Origin: Hydrocarboniphaga sp.
Lineage (GTDB): Bacteria; Pseudomonadota; Gammaproteobacteria; Nevskiales; Nevskiaceae
Direction: 5' to 3'
Length of the DNA stretch: 64,000 nt
Assembly (NCBI RefSeq): GCF_028291725.1
Contig: NZ_JAQGNT010000063.1
Location: 62,001-126,000 of the forward strand
The first letter of the stretch is position 1, and every line of letters begins with the position of its first letter. Both the position numbers and the translations under genes were made by a program. A model generated the notes under the pieces. The model ran no database searches. It saw nothing but the letters and a program-made list of their open reading frames with translations, and was not told where the DNA came from. This document shows positions 18,685 through 28,605 of this stretch, in pieces.

Positions 18685-19005
18685 TCAGAACTGGCTGACG
18701 GGCAGCTCGACCACCAGCCCATCGACATCCGGGTTCACATTGATCTGGCAGGTCAGCCGGCTGGTCGGCCTGACATTGAGCGCGCCCTCGAGCATCATCT
18801 CTTCATCTTCCTGCTTGGCCGGGAGCTTGGCGGCCCATTCCGGCGCGACGTAACCGTGGCAAGTCGCGCAGCTGCAGCAGCCGCCGCAATCGCCGACGAT
18901 GCCGGGCACCATATTGTCGACGGCCACCTGCATCACCGACTTGCCGATCGGCGCCTCGACGACGTGCTTGGTTCCGTTGTGTTCGATGAAGGTGATTTGG
19001 GGCAT
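18685..19005 (-). CDS. 2Fe-2S ferredoxin (adrenodoxin/P450 type)
   Basis: The 106-residue protein has the vertebrate-type ferredoxin cluster spacing: Cys40, Cys46, Cys49 (C-x5-C-x2-C) and Cys85 in RLTCQ. Ferredoxins of this sort pass electrons to cytochrome P450 enzymes or to isoprenoid and Fe-S assembly systems. An FAD ferredoxin reductase of matching type is at 27340-28605. No P450 gene is in the window. The phosphotransferase follows 25 bp downstream. It is divergent from the alcohol dehydrogenase at 19168. Confidence 0.93.
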   Translation of the reverse strand: MPQITFIEHNGTKHVVEAPIGKSVMQVAVDNMVPGIVGDCGGCCSCATCHGYVAPEWAAKLPAKQEDEEMMLEGALNVRPTSRLTCQINVNPDVDGLVVELPVSQF

Positions 19006-19167
19006 GTGTCCTCAGCCGCGTGGGGGGCCGGCCTGGGGCGCGGCAAGAATGCGCATTGTACCTCGGCGCTCCCGGTTGCGATCCCGGTTGCGATCCCCAT
19101 ACGCACCGACCATGCCGGCCGGGCGTGGCAGAATCGCCCGATCCGTCCCGCCCACAGGAGAGCCCGC

Positions 19168-20217
19168 TTGATCACCTCGATTGGCTATGCCGCGACGCAG
19201 GCCCGGGCACCGCTGCTGCCTTTCAACTTCGAACGCCGCGATCCGGGCGAGTACGACGTGGTGCTCGAAGCGCTGTTCTGCGGCGTCTGCCACTCCGATC
19301 TGCACGCGGTCAACAACGATTGGGGCAGTACGCGCTACCCGCTGGTACCCGGCCACGAAATCGTCGGCAAGGTCGTCGAGGTCGGCAGCGCGGTCACCCG
19401 GTTCAAAATCGGTGATCACGCCGGCATCGGCTGCCTGGTCGACAGCTGCCGCGAATGCGCGCCCTGCCACGAAGGCGACGAACATTTCTGCGAGTGCGGG
19501 GCGACCGGCACTTATGGCGGTTTCGAGCGCGGCACGCGCATCCCGACCTACGGCGGCTATTCGAATAACTACGTCGTCGCGGAACGCTTTGCGCTGACGA
19601 TTCCGCAGAGCCTGGATCTGGCCGCCGCGGCGCCGCTGCTATGCGCCGGCATCACCACCTACTCGCCGCTGCGCCACTGGAGGGTCGGGCCGGGCCAGCG
19701 CGTCGGTATCGTCGGCCTCGGCGGCCTTGGCCACATGGGCCTGAAGATCGCCAAGGCGCTCGGTGCCGTCGTGGTGCTGTTCAGCACCTCCGAGAGCAAA
19801 CGCGAAGACGGCCTGCGTCTCGGCGCTGATGAAGTGGTGATCTCCAGCGACCCGGCGCAGATGAAAGCGCAGGGCAATCGCTTCGATTTCATTCTCGACA
19901 CGGTGTCGGCCGAGCACGACATCAACGCCTATCTGCGCCTGCTCAAGCGCGACAGCACGATGTGCCTGGTCGGCCTGCCCGAGAAACCGACGCCGTTCAA
20001 TGCCCGCAGCGTCGTGCTCGGCCGCAAGAGCCTCGCCGGCTCGTTCATCGGCGGCCTGCGCGAAACCCAGGAGATGCTCGACTTCTGCGCCGAACACGGC
20101 ATCGTCTCCGACATCGAGATGATCGATATCCAGCAGATCAACGAGGCTTATGCGCGGCTCGAAAAGGCCGACGTGAAGTATCGCTTCGTGATCGATCTGG
20201 CGTCGCTGAAAAGCTGA
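19168..20217 (+). CDS. Zinc-dependent NAD(P) alcohol dehydrogenase (YahK/CAD type)
   Basis: The start is TTG 19168: an AGGAG lies 7 bp upstream, no in-frame ATG occurs nearby, and residue 2 onward (ITSIGYAATQ) begins the family alignment. The 349-residue medium-chain dehydrogenase has catalytic zinc ligands Cys41 (GVCHSD) and His63 (GHEIVG), a structural-zinc cluster CRECAPCHEGDEHFC, and the nucleotide motif GLGGLGHMG. It most resembles broad aldehyde reductases related to cinnamyl-alcohol dehydrogenase. Confidence 0.93.
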   Translation: MITSIGYAATQARAPLLPFNFERRDPGEYDVVLEALFCGVCHSDLHAVNNDWGSTRYPLVPGHEIVGKVVEVGSAVTRFKIGDHAGIGCLVDSCRECAPCHEGDEHFCECGATGTYGGFERGTRIPTYGGYSNNYVVAERFALTIPQSLDLAAAAPLLCAGITTYSPLRHWRVGPGQRVGIVGLGGLGHMGLKIAKALGAVVVLFSTSESKREDGLRLGADEVVISSDPAQMKAQGNRFDFILDTVSAEHDINAYLRLLKRDSTMCLVGLPEKPTPFNARSVVLGRKSLAGSFIGGLRETQEMLDFCAEHGIVSDIEMIDIQQINEAYARLEKADVKYRFVIDLASLKS

Positions 20218-20240
20218 TTTCGCACCTGTAGGTGCAGCTC

Positions 20241-21371
20241 TCAATCGAACAACACCACCTGCCGCACTGCCTCCCCGAGCGCCAGTCGATCGAAGCCGGC
20301 GTTGATCTCGTCCAGCCGCAAGCGGTGCGTCAGCAGCCGATCAACCGGCAGCAGTCCGGCGCGGTACAGAGCGACATAGCGCGGGATATCGCGGCTCGGC
20401 ACCGCCGAGCCCATGTACGAGCCCTTGATCGTGCGTTCTTCGGCAACCAGGCTGACGGCGGGCACCGAGAACATCCTGCTCGGATGCGGCAGGCCGGCGG
20501 TGACCGTCGTGCCGCCTCGACGTGTGGCCGCATACGCCTGTGCCAGCACCATTTCGTTGCCGACGGTTTCGATCGTGATCTGCGCGCCGCCACGGGTGAT
20601 CGAGCGGATTTCGGCGACCGCGTCCTCGCCTGCCGCCACGACATGATGCGCGCCGAGTTCGCGTGCGAGTTCGAGCTTCGACGGCAGCACGTCGATCGCG
20701 ATCAACGGATACGCACCGGCCGCCCGCGCGCCCAGCAAAGCGGCCAGACCGACGCCGCCGAGGCCGAATACCGCCACGCTCCCGCCCGGCTGTACGTGCG
20801 CCGTGTTCACCGCGGCGCCGACACCGGTCATCACCGCGCAGCCGAACAGCGCCGCGATTTCCGCCGGCAGGCTGGAATCGATACGCACCGCGGAGCGCGC
20901 CGATACGACCGTGGTCTCGGCGAAGGCTGATACGCCGAGATGATGATTCGGGCTCGCGTCACCCAGATGCCAGCGGCGAGCGCCGCCAAGCAGTGTGCCG
21001 GCGGTGTTCGCGGCGGCACCGGGCTCGCACAGCGCCGGCCGGCCGCTGGCGCAGGGCGCGCAGTGGCCGCAAGTCGGCACGAACGAGAACACCACCTGGT
21101 CGCCGATCGCATAGCCCTCGGTATCCGGACCGATCGCCATCACCCGGCCGGCCGCTTCGTGGCCGAGCACCATTGGCAGCGGCCGGGGGCGCGAGCCGTC
21201 GATCACCGACAGATCGGAGTGACACAGGCCCGCCGCACGCACTTGCACCAGCAGTTCGCCGCGGCCCGGCGGATCGAGATCCAGCGTGCGCAGCTTTAGT
21301 GGCTGCGACTGCGCATACGGCGCCGGCAAGCCGAGCGTTTCGAGTACCGCGCCGGTGACCTTGATACTCAT
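20241..21371 (-). CDS. Zinc-binding class III-like alcohol dehydrogenase
   Basis: The 376-residue medium-chain dehydrogenase has AAGLCHSDLS with the first zinc ligand, LGHEAAGRV, a four-cysteine structural zinc loop (CGHCAPCASGRPALC) and the Rossmann motif FGLGGVGLAALLGARAAG. It fits Zn-dependent alcohol or aldehyde dehydrogenases of the NADPH:quinone/benzyl-alcohol type; substrate unknown. Its ATG overlaps the stop of the upstream acyl-CoA thioesterase (ATGA at 21368-21371), so the two are translationally coupled. Confidence 0.93.
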   Translation of the reverse strand: MSIKVTGAVLETLGLPAPYAQSQPLKLRTLDLDPPGRGELLVQVRAAGLCHSDLSVIDGSRPRPLPMVLGHEAAGRVMAIGPDTEGYAIGDQVVFSFVPTCGHCAPCASGRPALCEPGAAANTAGTLLGGARRWHLGDASPNHHLGVSAFAETTVVSARSAVRIDSSLPAEIAALFGCAVMTGVGAAVNTAHVQPGGSVAVFGLGGVGLAALLGARAAGAYPLIAIDVLPSKLELARELGAHHVVAAGEDAVAEIRSITRGGAQITIETVGNEMVLAQAYAATRRGGTTVTAGLPHPSRMFSVPAVSLVAEERTIKGSYMGSAVPSRDIPRYVALYRAGLLPVDRLLTHRLRLDEINAGFDRLALGEAVRQVVLFD

Positions 21372-21823
21372 GACCCCGGATCCTTCTGCAGGCGCTGCAG
21401 TGCGCTGCGGACCGGCTCCGGCAGCGCCTGGGGCCGCCGCGTATCGCGCGCGACGAATACATGGACGAACCAGCCTTCGGCCGCAGGCTCGGCATCACCT
21501 TCGCGGAACAGCGCGATCTCGTAGCGCACGCTGCTCCTGCCCAGGTGCGCGACGCGCAGAGCGGCGTCGACCGCGTCCGGAAACGCCAGCGCCTTGAGAA
21601 ATCTGCAATGCGATTCGGCACAGAAACCGATGGTGTCGCCGCAGTGGATATCGAGCCCGCCTTGACGTATCAACCAGGTGTTGATGACGGTATCGAAGAA
21701 GCTGTAATAGTCGATGTTGTTGACGTGGCCGTAGACGTCGTTGTCCTTCCAGCGCGTGCCGATGCGCTGGACGTAGGGATAGCTTGCACGGCTTGCAGCG
21801 GTACTCGGATACGCGTCGTCCAT
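21368..21823 (-). CDS. Acyl-CoA thioesterase, 4HBT hot-dog fold
   Basis: The 151-residue single hot-dog domain protein carries the 4HBT signature TRWKDNDVYGHVNNIDYYSFFD (about residues 23-44), with the catalytic Asp in KDNDVYGHVNN. It would hydrolyse acyl-CoA thioesters. It overlaps the alcohol dehydrogenase gene by 4 bp and follows the histidine phosphatase gene by 16 bp, forming a three-gene minus-strand cluster. Confidence 0.92.
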   Translation of the reverse strand: MDDAYPSTAASRASYPYVQRIGTRWKDNDVYGHVNNIDYYSFFDTVINTWLIRQGGLDIHCGDTIGFCAESHCRFLKALAFPDAVDAALRVAHLGRSSVRYEIALFREGDAEPAAEGWFVHVFVARDTRRPQALPEPVRSALQRLQKDPGS

Positions 21824-21839
21824 CGCTCGCCCCGGCGGT

Positions 21840-22535
21840 TCAGCGATAAGTGATCAGCTGTCTCGAACGCTCGCCTTCGAAATGGGCGTGCTCGTTGAAC
21901 GTCGACAGATACAGGCCGCGATCGCTGTAGATCAGCTTGGTCACCGAGGCATTGGCGATGATGCGGTTCAAGCGCGCCGCATCGCGCAGCGGCACATGCA
22001 GCAGATCGGCGGCGGTCGATGCCACCGGCCCGCCGGAAGTGAACACCAGCGCGGTCTGCGAAGGGCCCATCGATGTCACCAGCTCCCGCAGCGCGCCCGT
22101 CACGCGCGCATTGAAGGCCGGCCATGATTCGGCGTAGTCGCCGTCATGCTCGCCGCTGATCCAGCGCTCGGTAGCCTGCTCGAACATCGCCTGGAAAGCG
22201 CGGCGCGGATCGGCTTCTCCGGCGAAACAGGCATGCCGCTCGGTCGGGTCGGCGAGGCGCGGGTCGAAGCGCGCGATCATCTCGTCGTGGTCGTACTCCT
22301 TCCAGCCCGGATGCTCGTCCCAGCGCGCCGACAGGCTCATGCCGGCGAGGCAGGCTTCGGCGGTCTGGCGATGGCGGCGCATCGGCCCGCAGGCGATGCG
22401 GTCGAGTCGTATACCGCGTTGCTTCAAGGCCAGGCCGAGTATGCCCGCCTGCTCGACACCGAGCGGCGACAGCGCGTCGTAGTCGGCCGCGCCGAACGAG
22501 GCCTGCCCATGCCGCACCAGATAAATCGCGCCCAT
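21840..22535 (-). CDS. Histidine phosphatase family protein
   Basis: The 231-residue protein begins with the phosphoglycerate-mutase-like motif YLVRHGQASFG (residues 5-15), where the histidine is the phospho-acceptor. A later FTSGGPVAS segment takes the place of the usual second-histidine region. It is a branch-1 phosphatase of unknown substrate. It precedes the thioesterase and dehydrogenase genes and follows the SDR gene at 59 bp. Confidence 0.9.
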   Translation of the reverse strand: MGAIYLVRHGQASFGAADYDALSPLGVEQAGILGLALKQRGIRLDRIACGPMRRHRQTAEACLAGMSLSARWDEHPGWKEYDHDEMIARFDPRLADPTERHACFAGEADPRRAFQAMFEQATERWISGEHDGDYAESWPAFNARVTGALRELVTSMGPSQTALVFTSGGPVASTAADLLHVPLRDAARLNRIIANASVTKLIYSDRGLYLSTFNEHAHFEGERSRQLITYR

Positions 22536-22594
22536 CTACTGCTCTCCGGTTGTGTTCCCTGCTGCGCACGCGAGGAAGGAGACCCGCGCAGACA

Positions 22595-23350
22595 TCACGC
22601 CAGTTTTGCGACGATCGCCAGCGGCAGATGCTTCAAGAAGAAACCGACCAAGGTCCACGGCCAGGACGGCACATAGGCCTCGGCAGGTTCGCGTTCGATC
22701 GCGCGTACCAGTGCGCGGCAGCCGGTTTTGGTGTCGACGATGAACGGCACTCTCTTGAGCTTGTCGTTGATCTCCGAGCGGATGTAGCCCGGGAAAATCG
22801 TGCTCACCTTGATCTTGCTTTTCCTGGCCAGCAGATCGGCGCGTATGCCCTCGCTCAACGCCGCGAGGCCGGCCTTGGTCGCCGCGTAGGTCGTCATCGC
22901 GCCAGGCATGCCGCGCACCGCGCTCATCGACGAGATCGTCACCAGATGGCCTTCGCGCTGATCACGCAATATTTCCAGCGCGGCTTCGCATTGCGCCAAC
23001 GCCGCGACGAAATTGGTTTCTGCCGTCTTCAGATTGGCCTGGAAATAACCGGTGCCCAGCGGCGCGCCCTTGCCCATGCCGGCGTTGACCAGAATCCGGT
23101 CGATCGTGCCGAACTCTTCGCGAAACGCGCGGAACACCCGGAACACTTCGTCGTGATCGTTGACGTCCAGCGCCCGTACGCTGACCTGGATATGCGGATA
23201 GGTGGTCAGCAGTTCGTCGCGCAGCGCCTCGAGCCTGTCGGTGCGACGCGCGCACAGCGCCAGGTTGCGCCCACGCGCGGCCCATTCGCGGGCCATGCCC
23301 TCGCCCAGGCCGGAACTGGCGCCAGTGATCAGGATGTTGTTGCGCACCAT
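22595..23350 (-). CDS. Short-chain dehydrogenase/reductase
   Basis: The 251-residue classical SDR has the nucleotide motif TGASSGLGEGMA (residues 9-20), the VNAGMG segment, a catalytic serine in ISSMSAV and the YAATK (YxxxK) pair. The length and overall pattern resemble YbbO/DltE-like oxidoreductases. A basic, hydrophobic C-terminus (WTLVGFFLKHLPLAI) could sit at the membrane. It is divergent from glcB, with 184 bp between them. Confidence 0.92.
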   Translation of the reverse strand: MVRNNILITGASSGLGEGMAREWAARGRNLALCARRTDRLEALRDELLTTYPHIQVSVRALDVNDHDEVFRVFRAFREEFGTIDRILVNAGMGKGAPLGTGYFQANLKTAETNFVAALAQCEAALEILRDQREGHLVTISSMSAVRGMPGAMTTYAATKAGLAALSEGIRADLLARKSKIKVSTIFPGYIRSEINDKLKRVPFIVDTKTGCRALVRAIEREPAEAYVPSWPWTLVGFFLKHLPLAIVAKLA

Positions 23351-23534
23351 CGGGAATCGATCCTTGCGGATGTTGGGGGCCGACTACGGTAATGGCTTTC
23401 CGTATTGGGTTCCATTACCACACGGCCCGGTCGCCGCGATCCGAGCCATAGCTGCCCCGACCATGTAAAATTCGCGCCCCGGCCGGCCGGCCAGCCCTGC
23501 CCGCGCGCCCTTTCACCCCATCGATGAGGATTTC

Positions 23535-25712
23535 ATGAGCACCACGCGTATCCAGAAAGGCGGCCTGCAGGTTGCGAGCGTTCTGAGCGAGTTCATCGAG
23601 CAACGCATTCTGCCCGGCACCGGCATCGAGCCGGCCGCGTTCTGGGCGGGCTTCGAGAAGATCACCGATACGTTTGCGCCGCGCAACCGCGACCTGCTCG
23701 CCAAGCGCGACAGCCTCCAGGCGCGCATCGACGCCTGGCACCGCGAGCGCGCCGGCAAGCCGCACGACGCGGCCGCATACAAGAAATTCCTCGGCGAAAT
23801 CGGCTACCTGCTGCCCGAGCCGGGCGAGTTCAAGGTGACCACGGCCAACGTCGATCCGGAAATCGCCGAGCAGTGCGGCCCGCAGCTGGTCGTGCCGGTG
23901 ATGAACGCGCGTTACGCGCTCAACGCCGCCAACGCGCGCTGGGGCTCGCTGTACGATGCGCTGTATGGCACCGACGCGATCCCGGAGATCGACGGCGCCG
24001 CGAAGGGACCGGGCTACAACGAAGTGCGCGGCGCCAAGGTCATCGCCTGGGCGAAAAGATTCCTCGACGAAGCGGCACAGCTGGCCAGCGGCAGCCACAA
24101 GGACGCGAGCGCCTATGCCGTTGAAGGCGGCACGCTCGTCGTGACCGTCGGCGGCGCCAAGACCGGCCTCGCCGACGCGGCGAAGTTCGTCGGCTACACC
24201 GGCGACGCGGCGAAGCCGAGTTCGGTGCTGCTGAAGAACAATGGCCTGCATGTCGAGATCGAGATCGATCGGCGCCACGTGATCGGCGCCACCGATGCGG
24301 CCGGCGTCAAGGACGTGGTGCTGGAATCGGCGATCACGACGATCCAGGACTGCGAGGATTCCGTGGCCGCGGTCGACGCGGTCGACAAGGTCGTGGCCTA
24401 CTCCAACTGGCTGGGTCTGATTGAAGGCGATCTCGCCGAAACCCTGGAAAAAGGCGGCAAAATGATCAGGCGCGCGCTGAACCCGGACCGCGAGTACACG
24501 ACGCCGGCCGGCGGCAAGCTGACGCTGCCGGGCCGCAGCCTGCTGTTCATCCGCAACGTCGGCCACCTGATGACGAACCCGGCGGTGATCCTGGCCGACG
24601 GCTTCGAGATTCCGGAAGGCATACTCGACGGCATCGTCACCGTGCTGATCTCGTCACGCGACGTCGCAGCCCGCAACCACTACCGCAACAGCAGGGCCGG
24701 CAGCATCTACATCGTCAAGCCGAAGATGCACGGCCCCGAGGAAGTTGCTTTCACCTGCGATCTGTTCTCGGCGATCGAGGATCTGGTCAAGCTGCCGCGC
24801 AATACGATCAAGATCGGCATCATGGACGAGGAGCGCCGCACGACGGTCAACCTCAAGGCCTGCATCTACGCCGCGCGCGAGCGCGTCGCGTTCATCAACA
24901 CTGGCTTCCTCGACCGCACCGGCGACGAGATCCACACCTCGATGGAAGCCGGCCCGATGGTGCGCAAGGCGGTGATGAAGCAGCAGCCGTGGATCGCCGC
25001 GTATGAGGACTGGAACGTCGATATCGGCCTGGAATGCGGCCTGCCGGGCCATGCGCAGATCGGCAAGGGCATGTGGGCGATGCCGGACCTGATGGCGGCG
25101 ATGCTGGAGCAGAAGATCGGCCATCCGAAAGCCGGCGCGACCACGGCGTGGACGCCGTCGCCGACCGCCGCGACCCTGCATGCGACGCACTATCACCAGG
25201 TCAAGGTGTTCGAGCGCCAGGCGCTGCTCGCCCAGCGCGCCAGGGCCAGCCTCGATGCGATCCTGACGATCCCGCTGCTGGGCGATACGCAGCTCACCGC
25301 CGAAGAAATCCAGCACGAACTCGACAACAACGCCCAGGGCATCCTCGGCTACGTGGTGCGCTGGATCGACCAGGGCGTGGGCTGCTCCAAGGTGCCGGAC
25401 ATCAGCAACATCGGCCTGATGGAAGATCGCGCGACCTTGCGCATCAGCAGCCAGCACATCGCCAACTGGCTGCGCCACGGGCTCACCAACAAGGCTCAGG
25501 TGATGGAAACGCTGAAGCGCATGGCCACGGTCGTCGACGGGCAGAACGCCGGCGATCCGCTGTATCGCGCGATGGCACCGGCCTTCAACGACATCGCCTT
25601 CGATGCGGCCTGCGACCTGGTGTTCAAGGGCTGCGAGCAGCCCAACGGCTACACCGAGCCGCTGCTGCATCAGCGCCGTCAGCAAGCCAAGGCGAAGTAC
25701 GGCCTGCTGTAA
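23535..25712 (+). CDS. glcB: Malate synthase G
   Basis: The 725-residue protein is close to the E. coli GlcB length (723). It condenses glyoxylate with acetyl-CoA to malate. Recognisable blocks are [13 protein letters not shown] near the start, [28 protein letters not shown], and [23 protein letters not shown] near the catalytic loop. No isocitrate lyase gene is in the window, so flux could be from glycolate/glyoxylate or an acetate shunt encoded elsewhere. The next feature is a hairpin repeat 7 bp after the stop. Confidence 0.98.
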   Translation: MSTTRIQKGGLQVASVLSEFIEQRILPGTGIEPAAFWAGFEKITDTFAPRNRDLLAKRDSLQARIDAWHRERAGKPHDAAAYKKFLGEIGYLLPEPGEFKVTTANVDPEIAEQCGPQLVVPVMNARYALNAANARWGSLYDALYGTDAIPEIDGAAKGPGYNEVRGAKVIAWAKRFLDEAAQLASGSHKDASAYAVEGGTLVVTVGGAKTGLADAAKFVGYTGDAAKPSSVLLKNNGLHVEIEIDRRHVIGATDAAGVKDVVLESAITTIQDCEDSVAAVDAVDKVVAYSNWLGLIEGDLAETLEKGGKMIRRALNPDREYTTPAGGKLTLPGRSLLFIRNVGHLMTNPAVILADGFEIPEGILDGIVTVLISSRDVAARNHYRNSRAGSIYIVKPKMHGPEEVAFTCDLFSAIEDLVKLPRNTIKIGIMDEERRTTVNLKACIYAARERVAFINTGFLDRTGDEIHTSMEAGPMVRKAVMKQQPWIAAYEDWNVDIGLECGLPGHAQIGKGMWAMPDLMAAMLEQKIGHPKAGATTAWTPSPTAATLHATHYHQVKVFERQALLAQRARASLDAILTIPLLGDTQLTAEEIQHELDNNAQGILGYVVRWIDQGVGCSKVPDISNIGLMEDRATLRISSQHIANWLRHGLTNKAQVMETLKRMATVVDGQNAGDPLYRAMAPAFNDIAFDAACDLVFKGCEQPNGYTEPLLHQRRQQAKAKYGLL

Positions 25713-25719
25713 AACGTGC

Positions 25720-25798
25720 GTAGGTCGGCAATCCTTTGCCGACGTGAGGCTTGGTTTACGCATCGAAGCTACACGTCGGCAAGGGATTGCCGACCTAC
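25720..25798. repeat. GTAGGTCGGCAATCC hairpin pair (long spacer)
   Basis: The pair fills the gap between the convergent glcB and LysR genes. The right arm supplies the TAG stop (25795-25797) of the LysR gene. The spacer begins GTGAGGCTT, the same orientation as at 32491 and 60768 and opposite to 8835, 27257 and 59523. Confidence 0.9.
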
Positions 25799-26682
25799 TT
25801 CGCTTGGAAAGTCTCGACCAGGAAATCCGCGAACGCACGCACCGCGGACGAGGTCTGCCGATGCGCCGGATAGACCACGTAAACCGCGCCCGGGGGCGGC
25901 ATCCAGGCGTCCAGCACGCTGACCAGCCGGCCGTCTTTCAATGCGTTGCCGACGATGAAGTCCGGTAGCAGCGTCAGGCCGAGCCCGGCAATCGCCGCGT
26001 CGCGCCCGAGTTCGCCGTTGTTGGCGCGGAGCTGTCCCTGTACCGGGATCGCGATGCGCTTTCCGCTGCCGTCGACAAACACCCATTCGACGCTCGGGCT
26101 GTGCCCGTACAACAGGCAGTCGTGCCCACGGATATCGGCCGGTGTCAGCGGCGTGCCGCGTTGCCGCAGGTAGTCGGGACTCGCGCAGACGTAGGGCTGC
26201 ACCGGCGTGACGGTACGCGCGATCAAAGACGAGTCCGCCAGCAGCGCAATACGCACCGCGACGTCGTAACCCTCACCGACCACGTCGACCAGCCGATCGC
26301 TCAGGTCCAGCTCGACGCTGACCTCGGGATTGCGTTGCAGGAACAGCGGCAACAGCGGGCTCAAGTGCAGAGTGCCGAAGGACATCGGCGCCGAGATCCG
26401 CAGCTTGCCGCGCGGCTGCAGGTTCTGGCTGCTCACCGCGCGATCGGCGTCGTCCACCTGCTCCAGGATGAGCCGGGCTCGCTCGTAATAGTCGCGGCCG
26501 AGATCGGTGACGCTGAGCTTGCGCGTGGTCCGCAGCAGCAGGCGCACGCCCAGCCGCGCCTCCAGCGTGCCGACCCGGCGGCTGACGAACTGCTTGGACA
26601 GGCCGAGCCGGCCGGCGGCAGCGGTGAAGCTTTGCGCGTTCACGGTCGCGACGTAGATCCGCAGGTCGTCCAGCTGGTCCAT
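25795..26682 (-). CDS. LysR family transcriptional regulator
   Basis: The 295-residue regulator has the LysR helix-turn-helix (SFTAAAGRLGLSKQFVSRRVGTLEARLGVRLLLRTTR, residues 18-54) and an effector domain of the CrgA/AaeR-like group (KLRISAPMSFG). It is divergent from the DoxX-family gene, with 137 bp between starts; LysR-DoxX pairs of this kind are common, so DoxX is the likely target. Its last codon and stop lie in a hairpin repeat. Confidence 0.92.
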   Translation of the reverse strand: MDQLDDLRIYVATVNAQSFTAAAGRLGLSKQFVSRRVGTLEARLGVRLLLRTTRKLSVTDLGRDYYERARLILEQVDDADRAVSSQNLQPRGKLRISAPMSFGTLHLSPLLPLFLQRNPEVSVELDLSDRLVDVVGEGYDVAVRIALLADSSLIARTVTPVQPYVCASPDYLRQRGTPLTPADIRGHDCLLYGHSPSVEWVFVDGSGKRIAIPVQGQLRANNGELGRDAAIAGLGLTLLPDFIVGNALKDGRLVSVLDAWMPPPGAVYVVYPAHRQTSSAVRAFADFLVETFQAK

Positions 26683-26819
26683 GTCCCATCCATTGTCATG
26701 CTTGAGTGGACGATCTTACGGATTTCAGCATCTTTATACACACGGTGCGACTATCTAGACTGCATTCATACCGACCTGATCCCCAGCGCCGGCCTACTCA
26801 CCCACTGAACGAGGTCGCC

Positions 26820-27239
26820 ATGAATACCACCACCCCCATCCAGAACCCTTCCTACCCCGCCACCGTCGGCCGCGTAATGCTGAGCCTGCTGTTTCTGGCT
26901 GCCGGCTTCGGCAAGCTCGCCGCTCCGGCCGCCACCAAGGGCTACATTGCTTCGGTCGGCCTGCCGGCTCCGGATCTGGCTTACCTGATTGCCGTTGTCG
27001 TCGAAGTCGGCTTCGGCCTGGCGCTGCTGGTCGGCTTCCGCACCCGCATCGTCGCGGCGGTGCTGGCCGCCTTCAGCCTGGTCACCGCGGTGGTATTCCA
27101 CAACCACTTCGCCGACCAGAACCAGATGATTCACTTCCTGAAGAACCTGGCGATCGCGGGTGGCTTGATCCAACTCGCTGCAGCCAGCCAGAGCGCTGTC
27201 GGCATCGACCGTTTTCTGGCTCGCCGCCAGGCCGCGTAG
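26820..27239 (+). CDS. DoxX family membrane protein
   Basis: The 139-residue protein has four hydrophobic segments and begins the family pattern RVMLSLLFLAAGFGKL (residues 18-33), followed by a short GYIASVGLP loop and HNHFADQNQMIHFLKNLAIAGG. DoxX proteins are small quinone- or redox-associated membrane proteins; the exact role is unsettled. Start ATG 26820 is preferred because the longer frame runs into the LysR promoter region. Confidence 0.9.
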   Translation: MNTTTPIQNPSYPATVGRVMLSLLFLAAGFGKLAAPAATKGYIASVGLPAPDLAYLIAVVVEVGFGLALLVGFRTRIVAAVLAAFSLVTAVVFHNHFADQNQMIHFLKNLAIAGGLIQLAAASQSAVGIDRFLARRQAA

Positions 27240-27256
27240 TCCGACGCGGGTTTTTC

Positions 27257-27336
27257 CTAGGTCGGCAATCCCTTGCCGACGTGCACCCTTCGATACGTAA
27301 AGCAGGCCTCACGTCGGCAAAGGATTGCCGACCTAC
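27257..27336. repeat. GTAGGTCGGCAATCC hairpin pair (long spacer)
   Basis: The pair lies between convergent doxX and ferredoxin reductase genes. The first base is C instead of G, otherwise the arms are standard. It ends 3 bp from the reductase stop codon. Confidence 0.9.
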
Positions 27337-27339
27337 AAC

Positions 27340-28605
27340 TCAGCTCGCTGGCGCCAGCAGCTCCTTCAGCGGCCTGGTCTCGTCGGCGAGGCGGGCGGGC
27401 TCGACTTTCAGCCGCTCGGCGACCAGCTTCTTGGCGACCATGAATTCCGGCAGGCGGCTGACCGAGTCCACCGCCAGCAACACGCCGTCCTTCAGGTAGA
27501 ACGCCAGGAAGCTGCGGCTCGATGGCGAGCCGCGTAGCGCCACGGTGTCGTAGCCCTGGTTGAGTCCGACCATCTGCAGCTTCAGGTCGTACTGGTCCGA
27601 CCAGAACCAGGGCACCGCGTTGTAGGGCTTGAGCTGGCCGACCAGCAGCGCCGCGGCGCTGCGCGCCTGCTCCAGCGCGCTGGGCACCGACTCCAGGCGG
27701 ATGCGCCGGCCGGCGTAGGCGCTCGGGTGGCTGCTGCAGTCGCCGATGGCGAGGATGTCCGGGTCGGAGGTCCGGCCGTATTCGTCGACGGCGATGCCGT
27801 TGTCGATCAGCAGGCCGGCTTCCTGGGCGATCTCGACGTTCGGGATCAGGCCGATGCCGACGATGACCATGTCGGCCGGGATTCTGAGGCCGTCGCCGGC
27901 CAGCACCGTGGTGATCTTGCCGGCCTCGTCGAACTCGAAGCCGGTCAGCGCGGTGTTGACCCGGATATGCACGCCAGCCTCGGTGTGCACGCGCGAATAG
28001 AACTCGGACAGCTCCGGCGCGGTCACCCGCTGCAGCACCCGCGGCATCGCCTCGAGCACGGTGACGTCGATACCCTTCTTGCGCGCCACGGCCGCGACTT
28101 CCAGGCCGATGTAGCCGCCACCGATGATCACCAGCTTGTTGCCGGCCTTGAACTGCTCGCGCATCGCGTCGACGTGGCCAATGGTGCGCAGATAGTGCAG
28201 GTTCGGCGCCTGGTTCACGCGCTCGTCCCCCAGGCTCAGCAACCGCGGACGGCCGCCGGTGGCCAGCACCAGCTTGCCGTACGACAGCTTGCGGCCGTCC
28301 TCGAAGCTCACGGTCCTGGCCGCGCGATCGATCGACACCGCGCGCGCATTGGGCAGGAACTCGATCTTGGCGTTGTCGTAGGTCGCCGGCGCCTTCACAT
28401 GCAGGCGCTCAACGGTGATCTCGCCGGACAGGAAAGCCTTCGACAGCGGCGGGCGCTGGTACGGCAGGTGCGGCTCTTCGCCGGCCAGGGTCACCGCGCC
28501 GGTGTAGCCGTTCATGCGCAAAGCAATTGCCATTTCGCCGGCCGCGTGGCCGGCACCGACGATCAACACGGAATCCGTCGCGGTGAAGCTACCCTCGGTG
28601 GTCAT
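27340..28605 (-). CDS. FAD-dependent ferredoxin/rubredoxin reductase
   Basis: ATG 28605 is chosen over an upstream TTG. The 421-residue protein has two dinucleotide motifs: VLIVGAGHAAGEMA near residue 13 for FAD, and VIIGGGYIGLEVAAVARKKG near 150 for NAD(P)H, plus DILAIGDCSSHP binding FAD late in the chain. This is the pattern of putidaredoxin, rhodocoxin and rubredoxin reductases, which feed P450s or AlkB. The P450-type ferredoxin at 18685-19005 is a plausible partner; no terminal oxygenase is visible. Confidence 0.93.
   Translation of the reverse strand: MTTEGSFTATDSVLIVGAGHAAGEMAIALRMNGYTGAVTLAGEEPHLPYQRPPLSKAFLSGEITVERLHVKAPATYDNAKIEFLPNARAVSIDRAARTVSFEDGRKLSYGKLVLATGGRPRLLSLGDERVNQAPNLHYLRTIGHVDAMREQFKAGNKLVIIGGGYIGLEVAAVARKKGIDVTVLEAMPRVLQRVTAPELSEFYSRVHTEAGVHIRVNTALTGFEFDEAGKITTVLAGDGLRIPADMVIVGIGLIPNVEIAQEAGLLIDNGIAVDEYGRTSDPDILAIGDCSSHPSAYAGRRIRLESVPSALEQARSAAALLVGQLKPYNAVPWFWSDQYDLKLQMVGLNQGYDTVALRGSPSSRSFLAFYLKDGVLLAVDSVSRLPEFMVAKKLVAERLKVEPARLADETRPLKELLAPAS

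Noticed and set aside
17181-18698. Plus-strand 505-codon frame opposite thiolase and phosphotransferase
   Set aside because: It spans two real minus-strand genes and their gap, and has a His/Arg-rich shadow composition.
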